Shown here: in pieces, positions 28,159 through 39,856 of the stretch | How the letters are laid out: each line of letters opens with the position of its first letter | Position numbering within the stretch: position 1 is the stretch's first letter | NCBI GenBank assembly: GCA_034190875.2 | Contig: CM067351.1 | Location: forward strand, 5,700,295-5,764,294 | Origin: Urechis unicinctus | Taxonomy: Eukaryota > Annelida > Polychaeta > Xenopneusta > Urechidae | Direction of reading: 5' to 3' | Length of the DNA: 64,000 nucleotides | Translations under genes and position numbers: made by a program | The notes under the pieces: model-generated | Seen by the model: the letters and a program-made list of their open reading frames with translations, nothing else | What the model was told of the DNA's origin: nothing | The model's database searches: none

Positions 28159-28755
28159 CATGTTTTCTTTGGGTAAAGGGCGTGCGACAGTCTGTAGTTA
28201 TTACAAACAATCCAAGCACTATTGACCAGAACAAACAACTGTTGGTTCGCTTCCCCAATCTAGGTGCAGATGAAGTCATTATCCCAGGGACAGCATGGCT
28301 GGCCTTTACAATCACGCTGACCTCGGCTGATCTTAACAGCAGCGTTGTGCAAAACCTGGACCGCGCTGTGGTTAAGAAAATGACAATTTAGATTTCTGGC
28401 AATGAGGTCATGTCTATTGATGACAGCGATGTGTACTACTGTTACCACGACTGCACAGGAGAGACAGGGCCTCCAGTATCAGGGCATTGACACATCAGAT
28501 GACAGAAACACAACTAAGATACGAATGGGGGCAGGAGACAAGGATGAGGCCGAGGAAGAGGACAAGGCCGTAGCCAATGTGTATGATAACAGGTTCTATG
28601 TTCTGCTTGACTTTGAATTCCTCAAGAGCCACATGCCATTCTACCAGAGCGCACTTAATGACAGACTGGAATACGAGCTCACGTTCAACGAGTACAACCG
28701 CGTAATTCACGCAACAGGTGACACCACTGCCAGCTACAAAATTGGCTTTCGTCCA
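28159..28755 (+). pseudogene. Major capsid protein (double jelly-roll), N-terminal fragment, broken
   Basis: Polinton and adintovirus capsids are built from trimers of this protein. The remnant starts near ATG 28159 with a frame change shortly after. It continues VVITNNPSTIDQNKQLLVRF and ELs of the first barrel (PGTAWLAFTI, VVKKMTI) to TAG 28389-28391. It then shows ISGNEVMSIDDSDVYY in the same frame, changes frame near 28465, and continues with YQGIDTSDDRNTTKIR, FYVLLDFEFLKSHMPFYQSA and YELTFNEYNRVIHATGD. After TTASYKIG (about 28745) similarity to a capsid stops and ATPase sequence begins. About 200 residues remain, roughly the first third to half of such a protein. The lesions are one stop, at least two frameshifts and a 3' deletion. 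Confidence 0.8.
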
Positions 28756-28765
28756 TTGTTTTAAA

Positions 28766-29099
28766 GGCGGGCCAACCCTGTACATTATTGATGAATGTTC
28801 GGCAACAAAAGGGCCTAACCAAGAACAGAGACTGCCTTTTAGCGGCCGCCATGCGCAGCAAAGTGTCTGGGTCCTCACCCAAAAGTACAACTCTGTGCTG
28901 AAAGGAAATACGTGAGCCGACTCGTTGGATGGTGCTCTTTCACACCAAGGACCGTGACTCATTTGAAGACGCCTTACGTGAAAATGATGTTAATCCAACA
29001 AAGGACGAACATGCCACAGTACGCCAACTACTAGCAAAGACCAAGCATGCAAAACTGCTGCTGCAGACTGATCAACCTACTACATATGCCGTCGATTGA
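28766..29099 (+). pseudogene. A32-like packaging ATPase, C-terminal fragment
   Basis: FtsK/HerA-type ATPases of this group drive genome packaging into the capsid. The fragment opens at the Walker B strand, TLYIIDECSATKG, followed by PFSGRHAQQSVWVLTQKYNS, a conserved sensor-type region. After a frameshift near 28912-28925 come TRWMVLFHTKDRDSFEDAL and VRQLLAKTKHAKLLLQTD, ending at TGA 29097-29099. The Walker A (P-loop) half is gone, fused out by the same deletion that removed the capsid 3' end. The 3' end overlaps the start of the next gene by 14 bp. The residual order of capsid then ATPase agrees with Polinton gene order. Confidence 0.82.
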
Positions 29100-29612
29100 A
29101 GTGATATTGGCCTTGATATCAGCCGCTGCCTCAGTAACCAATTTAGGTTTCTTCATCTGGGTAGCGGTGCAATATCTTAAAGCTCAAAGGAGTAAACGTA
29201 TATTCATGGATTCTGATACCATTATTGATAAACTCCTTGACCAGGACACGACTAGCTTAGTAAAGATAAAGACTGGGGGAGCGGAACCTAGTTGCACCGG
29301 CAATGTAGATATGTCTTCTAAGAGAGATAGGCTTCCTGTCAGTACCTTGGTTTGGAGCGCCTTACAATTGACCAGGTTGAATCAATGTCTGATGAAGAGA
29401 TCATGAAGCTGTATGTGAGATATGAGGCTGGGCTAGGTGCTAGCATGACGCGCACTCTAGGTCAAACAGTTTTACAGCTATACTCAGGTATTGCTTGTAT
29501 GTTTCTACCAATCCCACAAGAACACCAACCAAAGATAATTACAGACCTCGAGACTGACCCGTTTGTTTGACATGCGCTAAGCACTGCCACTTATGAACTA
29601 TATCATCGCTAT
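29086..29612 (+). pseudogene. Small membrane-anchored protein of the element, broken
   Basis: The ATG at 29086-29088 overlaps the ATPase end. Residues about 4-30 form one hydrophobic segment (VILALISAAASVTNLGFFIW), a likely signal anchor, followed by a basic stretch (LKAQRSKR). A frameshift near 29340 moves the rest to another frame containing ERLTIDQVESMSDEEIMKLY, LGASMTRTLGQTVLQLYSGI and FLPIPQEHQP, with a second hydrophobic helix. A TGA at 29568-29570 is premature: the next codons (ALSTATYELYHRYG) look like a continuation up to about 29612, where polymerase sequence begins. The function is unknown; I associate the family with invertebrate Polinton-like elements. A membrane role in entry or egress is only a guess. 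Confidence 0.6.
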
Positions 29613-31165
29613 GGTACGTACACGCCCAGAAAGTCTGGAACGTATTCGGCTGTAAAAACATGGGGGACTACCATGACCTTTACTTACGCACGGATGTACT
29701 GCTCCTGGCCGATGTGTTTGAAACATTCTGTAAAACCTGTCTTAAGCAGTACGGGTTGGATCCGGCCCACTACTATACCAGCCCCGGTTTGTCATGGGAT
29801 GCGCTTCTTAAGAGCACTGGGATGGAACTTGAGCTTCTCACCGATTATGATAAGCACCTCTTTATTGAGAAGGGGCTGCACGGTGGGATAAGCATGGTAT
29901 CACATCGCCATGCTAAAGCGAAAAAAAACCATTCGTGGAGGGCTTTGAGCAGGATAAACCAGCGAGCTATATCCAGTACCTCGATGCTAACTACCTGTAT
30001 GGGTGGGCGATGAGCCAAGCCCTACCTACTTTGGGTATTGAGTGGGTGGAGCGGCCTGAGAACTTAGAGATCCAGAAACATTCCGATGATGCTGAAACAG
30101 GGTATATACTTGAGGTTGACTTGGAGTATCCTGCTGCGCTTCATGACAAACACAATGAATACCCCATAGCGCCGGAGCGGCTTCTTGTACAGAACGAATG
30201 ATTGTCAGACTACCAGAAGGATCTCCTAGGTGCATTGGGGAGCACCGGAAATGGAGTTGAGAAGCTGGTGCCCATTCTACGGAATAAGGAAGAGTATGTT
30301 GATACACTATAGAAACCTCAAGCTGTATCTGTCTTTGGGGATGAGACTTACTAAGTTTCATCTTGCGCTTGCCTTTGACCAAAGTCCCTGGATTGAGCCT
30401 TACATTCAGATGAATACAGATCTACGCAAGGCCGCAAACAACGACTTTGAGAAGGATCTCTATAAACTTATGAACAACTCCGTCTTTGGTTAAACGATGG
30501 AGAATCTCCGGAGGCGGGTCGACGTTAAGATTGTGCGCTCATCGGAAAAAGAAAAAATACATAGGTTTGTGGCCAGCCCCGCCTATGATTGCCATAAAGT
30601 GTTTGACGATTATCTGGCTGCCCTGCATATGCATACAACCCGTTTGGTGTTATATCGTCTGGTGTACTTCTATTATAATACCATGAGGCCCAGATACGGC
30701 AACAACCTTGGGCTTCTATACACATACACGGACTCGCTGCTTCTCGAAATCCGTACATCTGACGTGTATGCTGACATGAAGGATGATGGGCTTCTCTTGA
30801 CACTAGTAACTTCGACCCTTCTCATGCCCTGCACAGTGATAAAAACAACTATGATCCTTCCCACCACTCGTTCAGTAGCGTAGGCGTTGGGGAATGAGTG
30901 TGGAGGTGTTCCTATGTCCGTCTGCGTCCTAAGATGTACTCTGTTCTGATGTCAGATGACGGTGAAATTAAAAGGGTAAGGGAGTAACGAAGGTTGTGTT
31001 TAAGAAACACCTACGCCATGAACAGTATATGGAGTCTCTGTTCAACAAGAAGCAGTTCCGCCATGGGATGAACATGCTGCGCAGTGATTGCCATAAGTTA
31101 TAAGGGCTACACGTCAATAAAGTGTCCCTCTTCCTCTTTGACTCAAAGCGGTGGGTAACCCCACC
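29613..31165 (+). pseudogene. Protein-primed family-B DNA polymerase, N-truncated and inactivated
   Basis: This enzyme replicates Polintons and related viruses from a protein primer. The remnant begins with HAQKVWNVFGCKNMGDYHDL and the Exo III motif (YLRTD, about 29680-29700). Motif A follows as YLDANYLYGWAMSQALP (about 29960-30030), then SLGMRLTKFHLAL and motif B as NNDFEKDLYKLMNNSVFG (about 30435-30490). Motif C at about 30719-30736 reads YTYTDS, so the first catalytic Asp is Tyr (codon 30725-30727). The C-terminal part shows KHLRHEQYMESLFNKKQFRH and HVNKVSLFLFDSKRW. Disruptions: a frameshift at an A run (29918-29927), TGA 30199-30201, TAG near 30310, frame changes near 30310 and 30800, TAA 30491-30493 (normally Lys), TGA near 30896, TAA near 30987 and TAA near 31100. 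The terminal-protein and exonuclease I/II regions are missing. Confidence 0.9.
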
Positions 31166-31177
31166 ATCTATACTACT
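31155..31177 (-). repeat. Right terminal inverted repeat of the Polinton-type element
   Basis: The reverse complement reads AGTAGTATAGATGGTGGGG, then T, then TAC, matching 24455-24477 at 22 of 23 positions. It overlaps the last codons of the polymerase frame. AGCCA follows immediately (31178-31182), as it precedes the left end. Confidence 0.62.
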
Positions 31178-31182
31178 AGCCA
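31178..31182 (+). other. Candidate target-site duplication, right (AGCCA)
   Basis: Direct copy of 24450-24454, abutting the right terminus. Confidence 0.5.
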
Positions 31183-34100
31183 CACCACGCGCACCCGAGG
31201 CATGGGACTTTACTGAGCCCCTGCTGCACACCTTTTGCGTCATGAGTGCGACAAAACTGATCTACATACCTACATCATGTATTCCAACGTCATGACTGAG
31301 CTCCTACCTGTTACGCAACACCAGTACTGATGAGCTTATGCTCCAACTTTTCAGAAAAATAATAAAATTGATTAAGTTTTCCTTCTTTAGCTGTCGGTTA
31401 CAGCATTAGATATTGGTTTTGAATGTTCATCCTGTAGAATGACTCATAGCAATCACAGTTCAGGAGGAGTCGTGTGCCCTACTAATGGAGTGTTGTCTTA
31501 ATGACGCCTATTGACTGATTCTGAACATCATACAGTCGACAGGCTTATCAACGTATGCTTTTATAATATATATAAGACGTCAGTACAACACATATCCTTC
31601 TACTAAGGGGTCCCATCACGCTTCGTCATGACCACGGATGTTTGCCATCCTTACTTTGAACGTGATATCGGCGGAACTGCGCATGCGTTGGTGAAACAAA
31701 GGTATCCTATTGGACACCCACGACCTTTGCCCTTGAATGTACAAAGAGAACATATCCATAGAATTGAGTAATTTTGGACGTCGGATAAAGCAAAAAACAC
31801 CCGCTCCTTCCTCTAGGAATATGCAATGAAGACCTATGTAGCTGGCCATGACTCTCCTCGTGAGAAGTACAATGATCCTTGGACTGGCTGACCATGGATT
31901 ACCAAGGGATGTTTTAAGTAAATTTGATTACTCCCAAACGCTCACACTTGCTATTTGGCTGAAGCCAATGAGTCTCTGCAGTTGAATTTCCAATGACCGT
32001 TTGTTGATTGAACCATGGGTGAAGTCTCACGCGATGGAAGATTTTTAAATATTGGGTTGTCTTCTAGTGAGGATATATCTGAAGCTACAGCAGTCTCTCC
32101 ACTTAATACAAATCTCAAAGTAATTAATTCTGCTGACGAGGAGTCTTGTGCAACAACTCGCGACCAAAACCTTTTTCAGTTTGGTAGAGGTGACATAAAA
32201 CACATGACAAAAGCCCGCATAACTACAAAAGCTACTTGGTAGGTTGTATCTCACGATGACAATCCGGGGCACTGATATTGGTTGAATGGGATCAGCTTTA
32301 CAAAGCTCGTCACTTTTATGATACAGGGGTATACTAAAGAGAACGAGTTTAAGTCCTGTCCAATAAACATTAGACATAACCCAAAAATGCTGAATAACTA
32401 AAATGACAAGAGCTAGGAAAGAGTGGCCCAGTCAAATATACATGGCTGTGGTCCGGCTCAACCAGATGTCTAAAAGTGAAAAAGAGCTATGAGCCCGCAC
32501 AGGACGTTCGGAGGCTCCAGGTAGCGTGCTGTGCTCTTGCCACAAATATGTGGTCTAGCTCAACTATACACTTAAATTGAATAAGGGAAGCTAGCTAGGA
32601 AGCTGAGGTCACCAGAATTATGTAAGTATGAAACATCGATACTCATATTGTACTGAATATTGCAAACACGGCACCAATGATATTTCATCATCATGTGTAC
32701 ACATTTTGTTCTGTTTAATCACACGGCTTACTTTTTATCATTTTGAAAAACAAAAGTTTTGTATTGCTTTTGGCTGCACGGACATCAACAAGGCATTACG
32801 TTTCACTCAATATGAATGCGACAGAGGGCAGCCGTAAACGGTAACTGGTAATACATTCTGTTTGCAGGTCTATTTAATCTGCATTGGCGTCATAGAAATA
32901 GGCATACCAATAGGGCCGCATTTTATTTGAGCTGTCAGCAGTGATATTCTAATTGGTCAATATATCTGAGCGGATGCCGGTTGAGACTTGCAAGCTATTC
33001 CATCCCATTGTAAAAAGCCGCAAACAATAATAATGAAATGGAATGTGATCTGGTTATTTGGCTACTACTAGCTAGGAGAGTAGCAGGAGGCATATTATAA
33101 ATAATTATTCTGCTTTAGATTGCCACTAGTTCTTTTGGTGTTCATGAGTTCTGCTTAAACGGAAAATACAAACTATGACATCTGTGGAAACTCAGCTGAG
33201 GCTCTAAAATGGCCTTCTTGGGTAATGATCAGAAGACCATACAGCCATGTACACCAACATTGTCTCCATATTAGAGAAACTCTGCAAGCAAAACCATAGA
33301 ACATTCACCTATGCATAGGTAAACATCAAACACAATTTGTCCGGAATAAAGAATGTACGTGATGCAACAATGCATCAATACGAATTGCTCAGAAATGATT
33401 AGATCCATTCCTACACGGGTAAAACAAACCTATTTTATCATAAAGCGTCACACAGGCCTTCTAATAACCGCGAGAGCTTGCATATACCTGCCTTGCACAC
33501 AGGCTTTATATTACATTTACCATTATCTCCCGCCAATATACACGAAATCCTGAAAATAAAGCAGCCCGACAAGTCTGCCAAAAGGCATATTGAGTACAAA
33601 CGTCTGTCTATGTCCAATTATTATGATAAAAGTCTGTTTAATTATGGAAACCAGTGTTTGAAATTCATGAGCACAAAAGACAGATATCTTACTGTCCATG
33701 GCCACATCATCTTAGCCACAGAGTACATTATTGTATTAAGTCATTCACAACATTTTGTATGTGGGGACTTCATATCGGCAGTATTTGACATACCGAATGT
33801 GTGATCGAATCCAACGTCCTTGTTATTGTTCTGAAGTGAAAATGTTCCAACCTAACATTCGAGAGATTATCATTTATTGCCTTTCGTGATGCATCATTAT
33901 GTATACGTTGCTTATCAACCAAACCTTCTTGGAATTTGTAGATGCCAATTCATTCTGCTTTGTAGATTCATTGAACGAATGGGCATTAAATCGATTGTCG
34001 TGGTGTTAGGTAAATAACTAGCGCTATCTCCTAACAATTCATACATGTTTAAGTTAATCAAGCGAGAGAGCGCTGTATGTATCTACGCAGTAATGAATTG

Positions 34101-35026
34101 TTTAAATCATTCCTTCACTAAGTTAATCCACTCCATACCTTCAGCATTAGTTATTGTACTAATCACCTCATATTGTTTCACTCGCTACTTATTTCTAAAA
34201 CAGGCCTATAAAAAACATATTTTCGTTGCTCAAGGGCAACAGATAATTTCGTTTGTCGCAACAACAATGTACAAGTAGTGCTGTAATGTCACAGATACTT
34301 GCACAAATATATGGTACACAACAGTTGATACCGAAGGCGGTTGAAAATAATGTTTTTCTTCTATGTGGCAGGCAAAGATTAACCGCAGGTGACGGAAGTA
34401 TCACTCAATCGGAAACCATACGATGTCGCGGATGCCCCATTGGTAATATTAAGCTTCCAAGGTCCGCTGGGTTTTCCCCCAAAGTATGTGACATGCGTGA
34501 CACAGTTGTGCTGCACGTCGTAAACCAACTTTGCGCTCGCCAAACGCTCGCACATTCATTTTTATGACGCCATGCTTGTAACAGCTTTCAAGCGGGAGAA
34601 ATACATACATAGCGTATCAAATATAACAGCAGATTAAGACTCATGTTTAGCAGAGTACGGTTCGTTGTTCCACAACAGGCGGCTTGGTGTATTCAGTAAC
34701 TTTCTGACTGACACAATAAACGCCTCGTCAGGGATGGACAATAACACCTTTTCCGTCGGTGACAATTTACCTAAAACGTCCCCTTATGTACACGTTATCT
34801 AGATTGTGATGGCTGTGCTTTGTTTCTGATTGTATATGTGTGCCTTCCAAGTGACCATTACAAAATCAGGATCTATTTACAACACATCGGTAAGCTCTGA
34901 TATTGCATTATTTTATATCAGTTCTTCGTCCCTGGCGAGGCTAAGGAAATAATACGGACTAAAAATTATAGAACACATGGAATTGGTGGCACTTCCGTCA
35001 CTATTTACCGGTCATGTTATTCTCCT
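31183..35026. other. 3.8 kb without a recognised gene
   Basis: A short coding-like tail occurs at 31229-31330 in one frame (HECDKTDLHTYIMYSNVMTE, then LLP and a TGA). It could be leftover element or host sequence. The rest has frames up to 110 codons on both strands (for example 32045-32377 minus, 33478-33804 plus, 34253-34567 plus) with no recognisable domain. A CpG-containing GCGCATGCG-type string near 31678-31690 and its surroundings do not match any repeat I know. Confidence 0.5.
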
Positions 35027-35123
35027 AATGAATTAACAGCCTTATATATATAGATATATATATATATATATATATAGATATGAGATATATATATATATAT
35101 AGATATGATATATATATATATAG

Positions 35124-35166
<43 letters not shown>

Positions 35167-35468
35167 TATATATAGATATATATATATATATATATATATA
35201 GAGATATATATGTATATATATATATATATAAGATATATATATCTCTATATATATATATATATATATATAGTCATATATATAAGCATAGTATATATATAAT
35301 GAATAACAGCCTTATGTATATAATATATATATATACATATATATATATGCTATATATAGATATATATATTATATATATATATATATATATATCTATATAT
35401 ATCGATATATATATATATATATATATGTCTATATATTATATATATATATATATATATAGATATATCTA

Positions 35469-35509
<41 letters not shown>

Positions 35510-35517
35510 ATATATAT

Positions 35518-35579
<62 letters not shown>

Positions 35580-35598
35580 AGTCATATATAAAAGCACA
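35027..35598. repeat. Duplicated TA/TAGA-rich block
   Basis: Two units each start with AATGAATTAACAGCCTTAT or the one-base-shorter AATGAATAACAGCCTTAT (35027 and 35298). Each ends with a TATAGTCATATATA string (about 35266 and 35577) followed by AAGCA. Between these anchors lie (TA)n runs interrupted by GATA, TCTA and CGATA. The unit length is about 271-311 bp. The Tyr/Ile-rich open frames here on both strands are artefacts. Confidence 0.9.
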
Positions 35599-36397
35599 TA
35601 CTGCCTCTCTGACGAGCATCGCCACCATTAGTTTGATCGTTGATCCTGGTTCGCCAGCGATTGCCACATTTATGCTCTACAATATAATACATTAGTGCCC
35701 TTATATATGTTTTTTCTTCCTAGCTCTAACAGGAAGTCTATAATGGTTTTTTTATTTTGGTAATTACTTAGGAACCAATATCTGACACACAATCAAGGAG
35801 CTTGCATTGCTATATAATAGCATATAGATGAGTGTTGGCGACACATGATTCCATTTCAGTACGGCGTGAACACTTAAACGCATTGACCTACCTTGAAGCG
35901 TTTTATTTGCGATGCTTGCTATGGAAGCCTCATCGTAGTGCAAACAAACGTGGACAATGATGAGCGCATAATAAAGTGGTGCAAAGCGGTGCATCATGTA
36001 GTTGTTAATTTTTACAATACAAATTATTTTCAGCCAGTAGCCCTTTGTATTGGGGCAGTGCTATTAGAGCAAAGTATTCATTTGTCATAAATGCACATAT
36101 GTAAAGGCAAGGGTGTAGGTGCATCAAGTACAATGCTTGCTTTTTGCACTGGCAGCATATATTCTCCTGTGAATGTGCCCAAATAAGGCAATATGCATGT
36201 TTCTCGTATCACTCTGCGACTCGCAAGATATTCAGGTTTCAATCAACAAGCGAAAGGTTATACGACTCGTTAGTTACTAGCACCATTACTAGGATTCGCA
36301 AATACCACGACTCCAGCCATCAGCTCAAGCCTGGACCGGCAAACTTTTTATCGATCTATGTCTGGCGAACGATCTCAAAGCTCATGACATTCTCTTT

Positions 36398-36417
36398 ATT
36401 GTGCTTTAAAGCACAAT
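36398..36417. repeat. Perfect 20-bp palindrome
   Basis: ATTGTGCTTTAAAGCACAAT is its own reverse complement. It could be a dimeric factor site or chance; no gene is adjacent. Confidence 0.9.
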
Positions 36418-36499
36418 TAAAATTTACGCATTGAATCGTCTAAGAGTGTTGGTGAGTCTATCAATACTGGAAAGTGGTGCACGCCTACTTAATCACAGC

Positions 36500-36528
36500 T
36501 CCCCCCCCCCACCCCCCTCCACCACACA
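36500..36528. repeat. C-homopolymer-rich tract
   Basis: A run of about eleven C, then A, six C, and TCCACC. The minus strand is G-rich with quadruplex potential. Confidence 0.85.
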
Positions 36529-39479
36529 TACACGTGCATCCAAATGCGTAATCATACACGCAAGCACATATACTTTCATATCCGTCCGGCAGGTCATTGG
36601 GTCATTTGCAAGTAGCGCTACCGAAGGCAATTCATCGGGATTAATGTCGGAAACTGACGGAATGCGGGAAGTAATAAGTACACTTGCCTCATTGCATCAT
36701 GACATGTCGGAATCTGTTCCGGAACCACCAATCATGTTAAAACCCAGGAATAGAACTATTAGACTAATTTATGAAGGCTGTTATTGCTAGAACCTTTGTG
36801 TCTCATTACCATGAAATTGCAATATGCAACAAAATATCTTCTCATTACTTTGCAACGAGAGTAGATGAACTGGTCACTTGGAACGTTGCTGTTGATTTGA
36901 TGATACTAAAAACGCCTTTATTAAAACGTAATATGACCATAACATTCACTTGGGGGATTAATGCAATTAAAAATATTGATTTGTACGTCATAATTCCGAA
37001 CATATTTTCTTAATTACCTTGAAAACTTGACTATCAGCCCAACTTGAATTGGCCAAATGTTGCGCAAAATGAGCAAAGGTACTTCAAACGAAATGAAAAT
37101 AAATCTTTTAGTTGCTCATAAGAAGTCACGTGCGTCGCTTATTTGCACCTACATAGCCATATCGCAGAATATTTCATGGGGGTGGAGCTCAAAGTTACCC
37201 CCGAATCACATGTTGTACTTGAAATAACTACCCTGCATGATACAATTTTATTGGTTAACACCAAAACGACCGTTCAACTCGTTAAAATCACCAATTCATA
37301 GACGCAAAATCGAGTTTTCACCTATAAAAATATTGTGATCTGTGCATTAACAGTATTGCCTTGCAATTGTTTTTTTTTGGTTGGAGCTAAATCTTCATTA
37401 CTAAAAGTTCGAATGTATTATACATTCATCTCTGTTATTCGAATATTGTTGAGAATTTATTCGGGATAGAATTCAATGAATCACGGCTTGATTGGTTTGG
37501 TTGAAGATTTTGAGAGATTCATGAATGTGGTTCTCGAGGTTATATTGGTGATAAAGGTACTGACAGACTGAATACTAGGCTGCTCTGGCAAAGGCTGCTG
37601 TGGCAAAGGCGTTGAAAACGCAAGACCTATCAATAAAACTACTTAAACAAATGGTGCCATGACACAGCGCCCAGCTTGAGTTGGTTTGAGCCACAAGGAG
37701 ACGAAAAATGAGCTTCACTTTCCTGGACCTCTTTGTTGTTGTGTGATTTTTATGCCAATCAGCAGGGAAACATCGAATATGTCATTTTGAGATAGGAATA
37801 TCCGCCTTTTCTTTCTGAAAGACATGTGTCTCTATAAAGGGATGGTGCGTAGTTCATTCTAGTCCGTGCGTTACAGGGGTTACTCTCCTCAGGATTCAAC
37901 TGAAATGAATGTTGGTGTCGCTGTGCAATAATCTGCAGAGCTAGAGAAATCTCCTTCCCCTGTCCAAGTGGATTATATCAATACAACGTGATGCTTTTAG
38001 GGATGCAGAGTTTTACAGGAGCATGGTCGTAGATTGTGCCGATGTTTGAAAGGCTCAGCAAAGACGCGTTGACTGCGAATCTCGTCAATAGTTTATTTGG
38101 GTCACATTATGTTCAAAGGCGGCTCTATGATGCAAATTTATAAAACGTTTTAACTTTCCTGGCGCCTCATGTCGTATGAGATTTCTTTGTAAGGCCGAAT
38201 ACTAAAGGATAGTTTGCATATACCACTCAGGCGCCACTGTTTCTCTGACTGATCAGATGAGAAGAATTAAAACTATGACTGAACCATCGTTGGTTAATAA
38301 CGATTTCAAACTGTTAAGTCGGCACTCTAAGTACAATCGGTTTTGAACGTTGCTAATATTGTAAAACCCTCGACGTTAGCAGTAGTGACTGGGAAGCAGG
38401 AACAGTGTCAGTGCAACGTGATGATTATGAAGTCGTTATGTTGCATATTTCTCGAACAAATTCAATAAAAATCAAGATAACTACTAGATTGTTTATAGGT
38501 ATGTTGCAAAACAAAACACTACCAGTCTGGACCCCAAGGACCATTTGGACGTTGTAAGGCACACTGGGAGTGTTGTTGGACTGCTTTATGTATGTATGAA
38601 AGCTCAAGGTAGCAATCCAATTGTACTTTACAAACCGGCAAATGACAATGACTTCCAATATTGATCATGGATTATCATCTGGTTTCAACTTGCGGTGTAA
38701 TTATTCGTATTCAATGTTGATCTGCAATATTTTCCATTTAGTCATGCAGCATACGCGATCTAGAATATATCTTGAGATATCGTATGGATGGTCTATGCAA
38801 GAACATATTCGTATATTATGATGATATGATATATCCTGCATTATTTCCATAGTAATACGCGTACCTGAAAACACCACTTTGTCTCAGTAATTTTCACCAT
38901 AGGGTCTTTCATGTATGTAGTTTGTTTGACTTGTGATGAAAAGTTTTTGCATCGCTGATGCGATTGAACATGCAAAATAACTATCGACTGTATCTTGAAC
39001 CGTTATTAACATTAAATAAATGAGAACTGTCTGTACAAAATATATCCAACCAGATGCATCTAGAAGCTTTGGAAAACACAACATAGGATGCATGCCTGCT
39101 TAGGCAACTGTTTATCGTGCGAAAGTAAGGTTTGCACTTTCGTACAAGACATAAATGTCAAACGTAGAAGATAATCAAATGACGAAACGAGCACAAGGCT
39201 GATTTGCGACTCGCCACCCTGCTGTGTCGCACCTTTTGGACCTCATGAGTTGTAAATCACCTTAGCGCAGGCATTTATGACATGGCGTGGCTGCAAAAGC
39301 TGTAAAATTTGCGGCACTCAGAGCTTATTCTTATAATGCCAAATGCAGTAAATTCCGCGGTTTATGGTAGCCCTTGGACTCAATTACATAATATTGTATG
39401 CGAAAATTTTATTTAATCGAATATTTTGCGCATGACGACACGGCAGTTTCAAATATAATACCATCAGACACAGTTTACA

Positions 39480-39544
39480 TTGGTATATGTGCATGTATGT
39501 AAGCATGTGTATATGCATGCATATAAGTATGTATATATGCATGC

Positions 39545-39575
<31 letters not shown>

Positions 39576-39856
39576 TGTATGTATGTATGTATGTATGTAT
39601 GTATGTATGTATGTATGTATGTATGTATGTATGTATGTATGTATGTATGTATGTATGTATGTATGTATGTATGTATGTATGTATGTATGTATGTATGTAT
39701 GTATGTATGTATGTATGTATGTATGTATGTATGTATGTATGTATCTGTATGTATGTATGTATGTATGTATGTATGTATGTATGTATGTATGTATGTATGT
39801 ATGTATGTATGTATGTATGTATGTATGTATGTATGTATGTATGTATGTATGTATGT
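39480..39856 (+). repeat. (TATG)n microsatellite
   Basis: A degenerate lead-in of ATGCATGCATAT-type strings (39480-39546) is followed by about 310 bp of nearly perfect TATG units. One TATCTG interruption occurs near 39742. The long Met-Tyr-Val-Cys frames across it are artefacts. Confidence 0.98.

Larger units (their letters stand above)
24455..31177. mobile_element. Polinton/Maverick (adintovirus-type) element, degraded, 6.7 kb
   Basis: Polintons are self-synthesising, virus-like DNA transposons of eukaryotes with capsid, packaging and protein-primed polymerase genes. Here a minus-strand block (24539-28126) and a plus-strand block (28159-31165) diverge from about 28127-28158. Recognisable genes are the major capsid protein, A32-like packaging ATPase, family-B DNA polymerase, a penton-like protein, a fibre-like protein and four small accessory genes. 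The proposed ends are 23-bp inverted repeats (22 of 23 matching) bordered by a direct AGCCA. Full elements are usually well over twice this size. Missing here are the integrase, the protease, most of the capsid gene, the first part of the ATPase and the polymerase N-terminus. Because the polymerase frame ends almost at the right terminus, the exact right boundary is less certain than the element itself. Confidence 0.88.
35599..39479. other. 3.9 kb without a recognised gene
   Basis: Frames up to about 119 codons (36431-36790 plus) lack any family motif; that one crosses a C-homopolymer tract. A 16-bp TGCT(C/G)TGGCAAAGGC string is repeated in tandem near 37580-37610. Nothing else was recognised. 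Confidence 0.55.
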
